Source: Eubacterium oxidoreducens
GTDB lineage: Bacteria; Bacillota; Clostridia; Lachnospirales; Lachnospiraceae
Direction of reading: 5' to 3'
Assembly (NCBI RefSeq): GCF_900104415.1
Contig: NZ_FMXR01000018.1
Location: forward strand, 1 to 64,000
DNA length: 64,000 nt
Below the pieces are notes generated by a model. The model had not been told where the DNA came from and ran no database searches. It saw only the letters and a program-made list of their open reading frames with translations. Made by a program: the position numbers and the translations under genes. Shown in pieces: positions 52,356-60,622 of this stretch (position 1 is its first letter; each line of letters starts with the position of its first letter).

Positions 52356-53093
52356 ATGAAAAGAGTGAAATTGATTGTTGCTTATGATGGGACGAACTAT
52401 GCCGGATGGCAGCAACAACCAAATGCGGTGACTGTAGAGCAAAAGTTGAATGAGGCACTTACCGATCTTTTAGGAGAGAAGATAGAAGTGATTGGTGCAA
52501 GTCGTACGGATGCAGGTGTGCATTCGCTTGGAAATGTTGCGGTTTTTGACACAGATACACGTATTCCGGCAGAGAAGATTAGCTATGCTTTAAATCAAAG
52601 ACTTCCGGATGATATTGTGGTACAGGATTCTTGTGAAGTGGATGCGGATTTTCATCCGCGATACTGCGATAGCATCAAGACTTATGAGTATCGAATCTTA
52701 AATCGTAAGTTCCCGATGCCGGAACACCAAAGAAATACTTATTTTGTGCATCATAAACTTGATGTGGATCAGATGAAAGCAGCATCTTCTTATCTTGTCG
52801 GACCGCATGATTTTAAAAGTTTTTGTAGTATTCATGCACAGGTTAAGAGTACGGTTCGAACGATTTATTCGATTCGGGTGTCAAAAGAAGAAGATATTAT
52901 CAGCATTCGTATCAGTGGAAGTGGTTTTTTGTACAATATGGTTCGGATTATTGCCGGAACGCTTATTATGGTTGGTTCTGGTCGCATAAAGCCGGAACAG
53001 ATGCCACAGATTCTGGCGGCAAAAGATCGGCAGAAAGCCGGTCCTACAGCGCCGGCACAGGGACTGACGATGATTGGAATTGAATATTTATAA
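52356..53093 (+). CDS. truA: tRNA pseudouridine(38-40) synthase
   Basis: The protein of 245 residues starts MKRVKLIVAYDGTNYAGWQQ. Catalytic D52 lies in GASRTDAGVHSLG. It converts uridines in the anticodon arm to pseudouridine. The ATG at 52356 has GAGGAG about 7 bases upstream, and truA follows ecfT as is common in Firmicutes. Confidence 0.95.
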   Translation: MKRVKLIVAYDGTNYAGWQQQPNAVTVEQKLNEALTDLLGEKIEVIGASRTDAGVHSLGNVAVFDTDTRIPAEKISYALNQRLPDDIVVQDSCEVDADFHPRYCDSIKTYEYRILNRKFPMPEHQRNTYFVHHKLDVDQMKAASSYLVGPHDFKSFCSIHAQVKSTVRTIYSIRVSKEEDIISIRISGSGFLYNMVRIIAGTLIMVGSGRIKPEQMPQILAAKDRQKAGPTAPAQGLTMIGIEYL

Positions 53094-53126
53094 AAAACGG
53101 AGGCAGTAGCACTGCTTCCGTTTTTT
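53094..53126. terminator. Bidirectional terminator after truA
   Basis: AAAAACGGAGGCAGT pairs with ACTGCTTCCGTTTTT around a 3-base loop. A- and T-runs suit both converging genes. Confidence 0.9.
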
Positions 53127-53127
53127 T

Positions 53128-53694
53128 TTACATTTGACTGACGACCACGAGCAGCTGCACGATTTCGTCGGAGATGTTTTCGATGGTTCGAAAGAGCCCA
53201 TGTTCGATGGTGATAGAATCACCGGTGTTTAGATAATAATACTCTTTGCTTGCTTTTGACGGATTGCTTAACGTTAATTTGATGTGCCCGCTTAGGATAT
53301 AGGCGTATTCCTTACCCTTTTGTGTGACTGGACCAATCTTCGAATGAGGAGGAATGGTGACAAGCATTGGTCGCATCTGTTTGTTTTGAATATCATGGCA
53401 AAGTAGTTCGGCTTCCGCATGCGATTCTCCGAATTCGTGATCTAGATGGCTTCCGGTTCCGGCCGGAACGACTCTGGAAATATCATCATCTTCTACCAGA
53501 TCAGTGACGGTGATGTTATAAAGACCAAGTAAACGTTGTAGTTTGTCGAGGGTGATTCCTGTTCGTCCATTTTCAAGCATTGATAAAAAAGGAACAGAAC
53601 AAGGAACTTTTTCTGCAACTTCTTTTAGAGTCATATTATTTGCTTTTCGAATCTTTTTTAATTTCTGCCCATAAGCGATATCATATTCTTCCAT
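53128..53694 (-). CDS. XRE-family regulator with cupin domain
   Basis: The protein of 188 residues has an N-terminal helix-turn-helix (MTLKEVAEKVPCSVPFLSML) and a C-terminal cupin sensor (EYAYILSGHIKLTLSNPSKASKEYYYLNTGDSITIEHGLF). Such fusions respond to small molecules and control transport or metabolism genes. It is divergent from the AtoE-type gene, and the spacer holds repeated motifs that it may bind. Confidence 0.9.
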   Translation of the reverse strand: MEEYDIAYGQKLKKIRKANNMTLKEVAEKVPCSVPFLSMLENGRTGITLDKLQRLLGLYNITVTDLVEDDDISRVVPAGTGSHLDHEFGESHAEAELLCHDIQNKQMRPMLVTIPPHSKIGPVTQKGKEYAYILSGHIKLTLSNPSKASKEYYYLNTGDSITIEHGLFRTIENISDEIVQLLVVVSQM

Positions 53695-53810
53695 AAGTAA
53701 GAAGTCCCCCTTTCTTCTTCTGGTTCATAGGTTGATTTAATAATACATTATGAAAAAGTTATCCGTCAAATGCATAAAGAACTTAAAAGTTAAGAAAAAA
53801 TAATAGAAAA

Positions 53811-53987
53811 ATTAAGTAAGCGGTTGCGGGTTTAAGTAGTGAAAATGTATATTGAAAATATCGGAATGTGCCTAGAATACAGGGATATGCATATAAAAAG
53901 ACATAAAAAAGCAATAGCTTTGTGTAAGTTGACCTACTTAATATTTAGTGATAATATACTAGGTATACAGCAATAAAATTAAGTAGG
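53811..53987. promoter_or_regulatory. Four copies of an AAGTAGG-like motif in the regulator/transporter spacer
   Basis: ATTAAGTAAG (53811), TTTAAGTAGT (53831), CCTACTTAAT (53933, reverse) and ATTAAGTAGG (53978) share one core. The last two form a perfect 10-bp inverted repeat that encloses the -10 region of the transporter promoter. The first two are 20 bases apart. They are good candidates for binding by the divergent XRE-cupin regulator. Confidence 0.55.
53929..53957 (+). promoter_or_regulatory. Possible promoter of the AtoE-type gene
   Basis: TTGACC (53929-53934), 17 bases, TAATAT (53952-53957), inside the inverted repeat above; TATACT at 53955 is an alternative -10. Confidence 0.5.
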
Positions 53988-53998
53988 AGGGAAGGTAT

Positions 53999-55369
53999 AT
54001 GTTTAAAGCTTTCACAAATGGTTGTGTAAAACTGGTGCAAAAATATCTACCGGATGCATTTGTTTTTTGTATCATTTTGACAATCGTAGTATTTATCGTT
54101 GCTATGCCTGTGACAGGAATGAATCCGATCGAGATGGCAAGCGCATGGGGAAATGGAGTATGGAATTTATTGGCATTCTCAATGCAGATGGCATTGGTGT
54201 TGGTGCTTGGTAGTGCCTTGGCGAATGCACCTGCGATTAAGCGTTTGATTATTAAATTGGCGCATGTTCCTAAAAAACCGGTGACGGCAATTGGATTTGT
54301 ATTTGTGATTTCAGGAATCTGCTGCTTTATCAACTGGGGATTCGGTTTGATTATCGGTGCTCTTTTGGCAAAGGAAGTGGCAAAGAACCTGCCAAAAGTA
54401 GATTATCGCTTGATTATCGCTGCGGCTTATTCCGGATTCGTTGTATGGCATTCGGGAATATCCGGTTCTATTCCGCTTGGACTTACAGCACTTGGAGAAG
54501 ATGGTACGGTTGCCAATACCGGAGGTACAGTTACGGAGATTGTCCCGACATCAGAGACGATTTTTTCGCCATGGAATCTTATCATGGTATTAATTGTCAT
54601 TGTGGTTTTGGCTATTGTTCTTATGAAGATGCATCCGGATCCAAAAAATACGGTTTCAATTGATCCGAAACTGCTTGCGGATGAAGTAGAGGAACAACCG
54701 ATTCCCAAAACGCCGGCAGAAAGAGTAGAAAACAGTATGGTGCTTTCTTATATTGTAGTAATTCTTGGTGTTGTATTCTTGATTTATTACTTTGTTTCTT
54801 CCGGAAGTATATTAAATGCGTTATCATTAAATATTGTAAATTTGATTTTCCTGATTCTTGGAATTGCCTTTCATAGGACACCAATCGGATATGTGCGTGC
54901 GATTGGAGAAGCAGCTAAGTCCTCTGGAGGTATCATCCTTCAGTTCCCGTTCTATGCAGGTATTCAAGGCATGATGGTTACAGCCGGTGCAGATGGGGTG
55001 TCCCTTGCCGGTGCGATCTCAAGTTTCTTTGTAAGTATTTCGAATGCACACACATTCCCGGTATTTTGCTATTTAGCAGCCGGAATTGTTAATTTCTTTG
55101 TTCCATCCGGTGGTGGTCAATGGGCCGTGCAAGGACCGATTATGATGCCGGCAGGTGCAAAACTTGGAGTATCACATGCAGTAACCGCAATGGGCATTGC
55201 ATGGGGTGATGCGTGGACCAATATGTTGCAACCGTTCTGGGCACTTCCGGCTCTTGGAATTGCAAAACTTGGTGCGCGAGACATTATGGGATATTGTGCT
55301 ATTGTGTTGATCGTTTCGGGTATTTTGACAGCGCTTGGCTTTTTGTTTATCGTGCCGTTGTTTGTTTAA
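53999..55369 (+). CDS. atoE: Short-chain fatty acid transporter (AtoE family)
   Basis: The membrane protein of 456 residues has about ten segments and AtoE features such as FINWGFGLIIGALLAKEVAK and NFFVPSGGGQWAVQGPIMM. AtoE takes up short-chain fatty acids such as butyrate or acetoacetate. A GGAGGG site lies before the ATG. Its stop codon TAA is the first part of a repeat element (TTAACTCAG), so the repeat touches the end of the gene. Confidence 0.9.
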   Translation: MFKAFTNGCVKLVQKYLPDAFVFCIILTIVVFIVAMPVTGMNPIEMASAWGNGVWNLLAFSMQMALVLVLGSALANAPAIKRLIIKLAHVPKKPVTAIGFVFVISGICCFINWGFGLIIGALLAKEVAKNLPKVDYRLIIAAAYSGFVVWHSGISGSIPLGLTALGEDGTVANTGGTVTEIVPTSETIFSPWNLIMVLIVIVVLAIVLMKMHPDPKNTVSIDPKLLADEVEEQPIPKTPAERVENSMVLSYIVVILGVVFLIYYFVSSGSILNALSLNIVNLIFLILGIAFHRTPIGYVRAIGEAAKSSGGIILQFPFYAGIQGMMVTAGADGVSLAGAISSFFVSISNAHTFPVFCYLAAGIVNFFVPSGGGQWAVQGPIMMPAGAKLGVSHAVTAMGIAWGDAWTNMLQPFWALPALGIAKLGARDIMGYCAIVLIVSGILTALGFLFIVPLFV

Positions 55370-55494
55370 CTCAGTCGGAGTACAAGCTCCGACTGAGTTA
55401 AACGCTCCGCGAGGATGCACACGGATTCGGACAGGAATTTGTCTGCTGAAGCAGATCCGAATCCGGCGCGCAAGACTCGCGAGCGAGTCTTGAC
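55366..55494 (+). repeat. Multi-hairpin repeat element, copy 1 (short form, 129 bp)
   Basis: This is the short copy of a three-copy family. It starts with a perfect 15-bp stem (TTAACTCAGTCGGAG with CTCCGACTGAGTTAA). A second stem with GGATTCGG/CCGAATCC arms encloses TCTGCTGAAGCAGA, and a third perfect stem CAAGACTCGC/GCGAGTCTTG ends the element. The 63-base inner part found in the other copies is missing, as expected from recombination between two CTCAGTCGG repeats. No protein should be called here. Confidence 0.9.
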
Positions 55495-55519
55495 TCACGA
55501 TCTGGAATATGGATTTTGG

Positions 55520-55556
55520 GCTGAGGAAAAGAAGAGATTCTTTTCCTCGGCTTTTT
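55520..55556 (+). terminator. Rho-independent terminator
   Basis: GCTGAGGAAAAGAA pairs with TTCTTTTCCTCGGC, followed by TTTTT. It ends the AtoE-region transcript before the ribosomal operon. Confidence 0.9.
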
Positions 55557-55629
55557 GCTTGAATATATTTGGCAAAAATGATGCGTAATGGATGCACCGA
55601 TTTTAGATAGATATGTTTTGGAAAAGAGG

Positions 55630-55658
55630 TTGACAACAGTTGCTGAGGGAAGTATAAT
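55630..55658 (+). promoter_or_regulatory. Consensus promoter of rplM-rpsI
   Basis: TTGACA (55630-55635), 17 bases, TATAAT (55653-55658). It is a perfect consensus about 140 bases upstream of rplM, leaving a long leader. Confidence 0.9.
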
Positions 55659-55664
55659 AAATCA

Positions 55665-55796
55665 GTCTGACAAGGACTGAAAATGCATTTCATTAGCCCC
55701 GAAATCGCATTTTTATAATAGAAGAAACATCAGAGGAGAGTTATGGTTTCGGACATTTCCATAATACCCTCGCAACAATTTTCTAGGAGGAAATCA
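55665..55796 (+). promoter_or_regulatory. Long leader of the rplM-rpsI operon (candidate L13 leader)
   Basis: The mRNA leader of about 130 bases contains a stem AAATGCATTTC with GAAATCGCATTT, followed by a T-rich tract that could attenuate transcription. L13 leaders that bind ribosomal protein and give feedback control are known in Firmicutes. The exact fit here has not been checked. Confidence 0.45.
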
Positions 55797-56225
55797 ATGA
55801 AAACATTTATGGCCAGCCCGGCAACAATTGATAGAAAATGGTATGTTGTTGATGCTACAGATAAGACTCTTGGACGTCTTGCATCAGAAGTAGCCAATGT
55901 ACTTAGAGGAAAGAAGAAACCTATTTACACACCGCATATTGACACAGGTGATTATGTCATCGTTGTAAATGCTGAGAAGATTAAAGTAACCGGTAAGAAG
56001 TTAGATCAGAAGATTTATTATCACCATTCAGAATATGTTGGTGGTATGAAAGAGACTACTTTAAAGGAAATGTTAGCAAAGCATCCTGAGAGAGTAATCG
56101 AACATGCAGTTAAGGGAATGCTTCCTAAGGGACCTTTAGGAAGAGAGATGTATACAAAATTATTTGTATATGCAGGACCTGACCACAAGCATGCAGCTCA
56201 GAAGCCGGAAGAGTTAACATTTTAA
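55797..56225 (+). CDS. rplM: Ribosomal protein L13
   Basis: The protein of 142 residues is a large-subunit ribosomal protein: [30 protein letters not shown] at its start and [21 protein letters not shown] near the end. The ATG at 55797 has TAGGAGG 7 bases upstream; an earlier in-frame start lacks one. It forms an operon with rpsI. Confidence 0.98.
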   Translation: MKTFMASPATIDRKWYVVDATDKTLGRLASEVANVLRGKKKPIYTPHIDTGDYVIVVNAEKIKVTGKKLDQKIYYHHSEYVGGMKETTLKEMLAKHPERVIEHAVKGMLPKGPLGREMYTKLFVYAGPDHKHAAQKPEELTF

Positions 56226-56241
56226 TAGGAGGTAGATTTCA

Positions 56242-56637
56242 ATGGCAAATACAGCAAAGTATTATGGAACTGGTAGAAGAAAAAAATCAATCGCCAGAGT
56301 TTATTTAGTACCGGGAACAGGAAAGATTACAATCAATAAGAGAGATATTGATGAATATTTAGGATTAGAGACATTAAAGGTAGTTGTTCGTCAGCCACTC
56401 GTTGCTACAGATACTGTTAACAAGTTTGATGTGATTGTTAATGTAAAAGGTGGCGGATTTACAGGACAGGCCGGAGCTATCCGTCATGGTATCTCACGTG
56501 CTTTACTTCAGGCAGATGCTGATTACAGACCTACTTTGAAGAAGGCTGGATTCTTAACACGTGACCCACGTATGAAAGAACGTAAGAAATACGGTCTCAA
56601 AGGCGCACGTAGAGCACCACAGTTCTCAAAGAGATAA
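56242..56637 (+). CDS. rpsI: Ribosomal protein S9
   Basis: The protein of 131 residues ends with the characteristic basic tail ([20 protein letters not shown] and QFSKR) that reaches into the ribosomal P site. AGGAGG precedes it. It follows rplM by 16 bases in the usual order. Confidence 0.98.
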   Translation: MANTAKYYGTGRRKKSIARVYLVPGTGKITINKRDIDEYLGLETLKVVVRQPLVATDTVNKFDVIVNVKGGGFTGQAGAIRHGISRALLQADADYRPTLKKAGFLTRDPRMKERKKYGLKGARRAPQFSKR

Positions 56638-56665
56638 TGCGCGTAGCAATGAGCCATGCGCTTGT

Positions 56666-56717
56666 AAAAAAGACATTCCAGATGAATGCTTGCATTCAGA
56701 CTGGGATGTCTTTTTTT
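56666..56717 (+). terminator. Rho-independent terminator after rpsI
   Basis: AAAAAAGACATTCCAG pairs with CTGGGATGTCTTTTTT, with an inner stem GAATGC/GCATTC. The T-run follows. Confidence 0.9.
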
Positions 56718-56821
56718 GCAAGCATACGGCGAATGCCGCGACAACGAGGGATGCGAAGCATTCCGAGTCTGTTGGCATGGCGGATGTTTCTGGGGTGTTT
56801 CATTATGTAAATCTATAAAAA

Positions 56822-56898
56822 TGTAGAATTCTACAACTTTGTTGATTAAGACAATGCTATGTGATAAGATTTAATTGACAAAAATGTAGAATTCTACA
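56822..56898. promoter_or_regulatory. Twin palindromic operators flanking a promoter
   Basis: TGTAGAATTCTACA, a perfect 14-base palindrome, occurs twice (56822-56835 and 56885-56898). The centres are 63 bases apart, about six turns of the helix. Both flank a promoter (TTGATT 56842-56847, 17 bases, TAAGAT 56865-56870). A repressor looping between the two sites is a reasonable idea. The protein that binds them is unknown. Confidence 0.7.
56842..56870 (+). promoter_or_regulatory. Promoter of the AAA/DUF4143 ATPase gene
   Basis: TTGATT (56842-56847), 17 bases, TAAGAT (56865-56870), with TG just before the -10. Confidence 0.6.
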
Positions 56899-56912
56899 AT
56901 TTAGGAGATTAT

Positions 56913-58220
56913 ATGATAAAAAGAGATAAATATCTGACTCAGTTAATCAGTGCAAAGAACAATGGATTTCCGAAGGTAATAACAGGTGTGAGAAGATGTG
57001 GAAAGTCATTTCTTCTTAAAGAAATATATAGAGAATACCTGCTTTCAGATAATGTTCCGGAGAATAGAATAATTATCTTGGAATTGGATGATGATAAAAA
57101 CAGTAATTATCGTGATCCTTTGGAACTAGGAGTATATATAAGGGAAAAATGCAAAGATAAAGAGAATTACTATGTGTTTATTGATGAGATACAAAAGGTA
57201 TATTCGATAATTAATCCTAACCTTACCGATGGCAAACATGTTTTGGCAAATTCTGATGACACTGAAGTAATATCATTCGTAGACGTTGTACTCGGACTAT
57301 CAAGAGAAAAGAATATAGATTTATATGTGACGGGATCAAATTCTAAAATGTTGTCTTCAGATATAGTTACTGAATTTAGAGATAAGGCAACAAATATAAA
57401 ACTTTCTCCGCTTTCATTTGAAGAATACTATGGATATGTCGGAGGCTCGGCAACTGAAGCTATATATTCATATATGCAATATGGTGGAATGCCATTGGCT
57501 GTATTAAAAAGTGACGAAGAGAGAAAAGAATATCTAAAGAACTTGTTTACTACAACATACTTCGCTGATATTGTTGAAAGGAATCAGTTGAAAAAGGGAG
57601 AGGCTCTGGACGAACTATGTAATATTATTAGTTCTTCAACAGGCACGCTGCTTAATTCAGAAAAAATAGCAAATACATTTGAAAGCGTTAGACATGAAAA
57701 TATTGATAAACAGACAGTTGAAAACTATATAGGGTATTTTAAAGATGCTTTCCTTTTGCGTGAAGCAAAGCGTTATGATCTGAAGGGAAGAAAAGAAATA
57801 GGAGCACTCAGAAAATACTATTTTATTGATACTGGACTACGAAATGCTCGTCTTAATTTTGCTTTTCCGGATGAAGGACAAATGCTTGAGAATATTGTAT
57901 ATAATGAGCTTTGCTATAATGGATATTCTGTAAATGTCGGTGTGTTTGATACGGTAGAGAAAGATAAGAATGGTAAATCCATAAGGAAGAATAATGAAGT
58001 GGATTTCTATGCCACTAAAGGACTTAGGTCTCTTTATATACAAGTGACTGCTGACATCTCTAATGCAGAAACAAGAGAAAGAGAAATGCGACCTTATTTT
58101 AAGTTAAATGATCAAGTACAAAAGGTGCTTGTTGTAAATAGACCAATTAAGGAATCCATGGATGAAAATGGCTTCACTATAATAGGAATTACTGATTTTT
58201 TGATTCGATACATTAAATGA
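56913..58220 (+). CDS. AAA-family ATPase with DUF4143 C-terminal domain
   Basis: The protein of 435 residues has an N-terminal AAA_14-type ATPase (VITGVRRCGKSFLLKEIYRE, Walker A GVRRCGKS; the Walker B-like acidic run VFIDEIQKVY) and a C-terminal DUF4143 segment (NNEVDFYATKGLRSLYIQVT), the part that resembles a restriction-endonuclease-like fold. Members of this group are widespread but poorly understood. The gene is AT-rich, stands alone and is flanked by operators and a repeat copy, so it is likely an acquired gene. Confidence 0.85.
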   Translation: MIKRDKYLTQLISAKNNGFPKVITGVRRCGKSFLLKEIYREYLLSDNVPENRIIILELDDDKNSNYRDPLELGVYIREKCKDKENYYVFIDEIQKVYSIINPNLTDGKHVLANSDDTEVISFVDVVLGLSREKNIDLYVTGSNSKMLSSDIVTEFRDKATNIKLSPLSFEEYYGYVGGSATEAIYSYMQYGGMPLAVLKSDEERKEYLKNLFTTTYFADIVERNQLKKGEALDELCNIISSSTGTLLNSEKIANTFESVRHENIDKQTVENYIGYFKDAFLLREAKRYDLKGRKEIGALRKYYFIDTGLRNARLNFAFPDEGQMLENIVYNELCYNGYSVNVGVFDTVEKDKNGKSIRKNNEVDFYATKGLRSLYIQVTADISNAETREREMRPYFKLNDQVQKVLVVNRPIKESMDENGFTIIGITDFLIRYIK

Positions 58221-58250
58221 GAGGTGAATAACTGATAGTGCAATAGGCTG

Positions 58251-58272
58251 GGGCGTGAAAACGCCCTTGTTT
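58251..58272 (+). terminator. Rho-independent terminator after the ATPase gene
   Basis: GGGCGT and ACGCCC form a small GC-rich stem with loop GAAA, followed by TTGTTTT. Confidence 0.8.
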
Positions 58273-58341
58273 TATGCACAGAATATTGAACAGGATGGTA
58301 GATATAGGTATAATTATAAACAGTTGCTACAAAGAAAAAAT

Positions 58342-58533
58342 TTAACTCAGTCGGAGAAATCCCCCCACCTCTAAGCGTTAGCGTAGGTGGGGGTTATGAC
58401 AAACTATACTCAGTCGGGGTACAAGCTCCGACTGAGTTAAACGCTCCGCGAGGATGCGCACGGATTCGGACAGGAATTTGTCTGCTGAAGCAGACCCGAA
58501 TCCGGCGCGCAAGACTCGCGAGCGAGTCTTGAC
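58342..58533 (+). repeat. Multi-hairpin repeat element, copy 2 (long form, 192 bp)
   Basis: The long form has, after TTAACTCAGTCGGAG, an extra hairpin (CCCCCACCT/AGGTGGGGG) and a second CTCAGTCGG, then the same tail of hairpins as copy 1. Sequence identity to copy 3 is nearly complete. It lies in the same orientation as copies 1 and 3, between the ATPase gene and the TetR-SDR cassette. Confidence 0.9.
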
Positions 58534-58801
58534 GTATTTCTGAATAGATTAACTTCCAGCTTTACCCACTAAAGGAGAATGAAACACAATGTACGGTTCA
58601 TCGCGGTGCGACATTTATTCAAAGTGATGCGGACAAAGTCTGCGGCCGGTTGATTGGGGTTGCAAGCTATGTACGATCGATTTTGCCGGGTTCGTCGAGT
58701 CGGAAATAGAATCATAAATGGCTCGGAAAGATACGTTTTTTAACAATATTTTCAAAAAGGTAATTCATATTGGAAGTTACAGGTGTTAGGAGTGTTTTGC
58801 T
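58534..58801. other. Spacer with a short open frame, possible gene remnant
   Basis: In frame 58548-58709 the reading includes TVHRGATFIQSDADKVCGRL and on to a TAG stop, which looks like protein-coding sequence. There is no start codon with a good ribosome binding site. It may be the end of a lost gene. The remaining bases carry the ribosome binding site region of the TetR gene. Confidence 0.3.
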
Positions 58802-59380
58802 ATGAACAAGAATGAGAGCAAGTATTTTAAGTCTGCGGAAAAAATGCATACAGCGTTACTGACACTTCTTGACAGTAAAGATTTCGAACTTATTTCTGTT
58901 AAGGAGATATGTGAAACTGCCGGTGTAAACAGATCCACCTTTTATCTTCACTATGATAATGTAAATGATCTTCTTCAGGAAACTGTGGAGGCCGTGTATA
59001 AAGATTTCTTTGGGCGTTTTGGTGCTGAGGGGCCCAGATCACTTGATATTGATAAAAAAAATGAGGATGAGTTGTTCCTTGTAACACCCAGATATCTGAT
59101 GCCATATCTGGATTTTGTGGAAGAGAACCGCAAGCTCTTTTACCTGATGTATGAAAAGAACGAGATGATGGGCGCTGAAAAGACCTATGAAACCTGGTTT
59201 AAAACTATATTTGGCCCCATTCTTACAAGGTTTGGAGTTCCCCAAAAAGAACAGCCACTTATCATGGCCTTTCATCTTAAGGGCATTATCGGAGTTGTCA
59301 CTGAGTGGGTACGAGGTGGATGCATCGAGTCAAAAGATGAGATCATAAGCGTCATACAGAAGTGTATCATCAAGCCATAA
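58802..59380 (+). CDS. TetR-family regulator
   Basis: The protein of 192 residues has an N-terminal TetR helix-turn-helix (ISVKEICETAGVNRSTFYLHYDN) and a C-terminal ligand domain. It precedes the SDR gene, and two related inverted repeats in the spacer are candidate operators. It shares the DhaS-like type with the regulator at 12974. AGGAGTG lies before the ATG. The base composition differs slightly from the flanking genes. Confidence 0.9.
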   Translation: MNKNESKYFKSAEKMHTALLTLLDSKDFELISVKEICETAGVNRSTFYLHYDNVNDLLQETVEAVYKDFFGRFGAEGPRSLDIDKKNEDELFLVTPRYLMPYLDFVEENRKLFYLMYEKNEMMGAEKTYETWFKTIFGPILTRFGVPQKEQPLIMAFHLKGIIGVVTEWVRGGCIESKDEIISVIQKCIIKP

Positions 59381-59412
59381 CGCAGTAAAACACTATATCG
59401 AATTTACAAATC

Positions 59413-59477
59413 AACACTTTTTACAAAACGTGTCGGGACCTATACTCCTGAAATCAACACATTTTGCAAAAAGTGTT
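59413..59477. promoter_or_regulatory. Two related TetR-type operators
   Basis: Site one (59413-59433) and site two (59456-59477) both start AACAC and end GTGT(T), with A/T-rich middles. Site two has the perfect inner palindrome TTTTGCAAAA. The sites are 43 bases apart (about four helical turns) and sit upstream of the SDR promoter. Confidence 0.65.
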
Positions 59478-59478
59478 G

Positions 59479-59507
59479 TTCTTTTTGTGTGCTCATTTCA
59501 CTATAAT
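59479..59507 (+). promoter_or_regulatory. Promoter of the SDR gene
   Basis: TTCTTT (59479-59484), 17 bases, TATAAT (59502-59507), immediately downstream of operator two. Confidence 0.6.
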
Positions 59508-59566
59508 GACTTCAAGCTCAAAGCAAAGAGCGAAAAATAAATTGAGAATAAGAAAGGAAAAGATAA

Positions 59567-60586
59567 ATGAGCAAAACAAATAAGGTGTATCTGGTAACAG
59601 GAGCAGCAGGATTTCTTGGAAGTACAGTCTGCAGAAAGCTTGTAGAAAGAAATGAAAAAGTAAGGGCGTTTGTCCTTGAAGGCGATAAGTCAGCAAAATA
59701 TCTTCCTGAGGAAGTTGAAATAGCTACCGGCGATCTCTGCAACAAAGATGACCTGGAAAGATTCTTTGAGACACCTGAAGATACGGAAGTAATTGTGCTT
59801 CATATAGCGAGCATCGTAACAGTAAACCCAGATTACAGTCAGAAAGTCATGGATGTAAATGTCGGTGGAACAGAAAACATCATAGAGATGTGCAAAGAGC
59901 ACAATGTTTCAAAGCTTGTCTACTGTTCATCAACAGGAGCAATACCTGAGGAAGAAAAGGGAAGCATACGAGAGTGCGAAGGAGCTATTCCCATTGATCC
60001 TGAGAGGATCAAAGGCTGCTACTCATTGTCAAAGGCTATGGCAACAAACGTGGTGCTCAAAGCTGCAAAGGAAGGTCTTAACGCCTGTGTGGTACACCCG
60101 TCAGGAATCCTTGGACCTGAGGATTTTGCAATGGGCGAGACCACCAAGACTTTAGTTGACATCATCAATGGGGAGATGCCTGCAGGAATCGATGGAAGCT
60201 TTAACCTGTGTGACGTAAGGGATCTGGCTGACGGACTCATTGGGGCAGCTGATAAGGGCAAAAGCGGAGAGTGCTACATCCTTGGAAATGAGCCTGTCAG
60301 CTTTAAAGATTTTACAAAGCTTGTATCAGAGGAGAGCGGTTGCAAGCAGATGAAGTTCTTTTTGCCAATACCAGTAGCAAATCTGATTGCCGGGGTACTT
60401 GAGAAAAAGGCTAAGAAGACTGGAGAAAAACCTCTTATGACTACATTCTCCGTTTACAACCTTGCAAGAAACAACCGATTTGATTCAAGTAAAGCAAGTA
60501 AGGAGCTGGGTTATACCACAAGGTCATATAGAGAGACCATACGTGACGAGATCAGATGGCTCAAAGAAACAGGAAAGATCGCATAA
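59567..60586 (+). CDS. NAD(P)-dependent extended SDR (epimerase/dehydratase-like)
   Basis: The protein of 339 residues has a Rossmann fold: TGAAGFLGSTVCRKL (nucleotide binding), a middle region with VLHIASIVTVNP, and the active-site YSLSK (GCYSLSKAMATNVVL). It resembles dihydroflavonol-4-reductase-like or nucleoside-sugar epimerases. The substrate is unknown. AAGGAAAAG lies before the ATG. It is probably controlled by the TetR regulator upstream. Confidence 0.85.
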   Translation: MSKTNKVYLVTGAAGFLGSTVCRKLVERNEKVRAFVLEGDKSAKYLPEEVEIATGDLCNKDDLERFFETPEDTEVIVLHIASIVTVNPDYSQKVMDVNVGGTENIIEMCKEHNVSKLVYCSSTGAIPEEEKGSIRECEGAIPIDPERIKGCYSLSKAMATNVVLKAAKEGLNACVVHPSGILGPEDFAMGETTKTLVDIINGEMPAGIDGSFNLCDVRDLADGLIGAADKGKSGECYILGNEPVSFKDFTKLVSEESGCKQMKFFLPIPVANLIAGVLEKKAKKTGEKPLMTTFSVYNLARNNRFDSSKASKELGYTTRSYRETIRDEIRWLKETGKIA

Positions 60587-60622
60587 AAAGGACATTTAAG
60601 AGAAAAGAAGGAGAAGAATACG

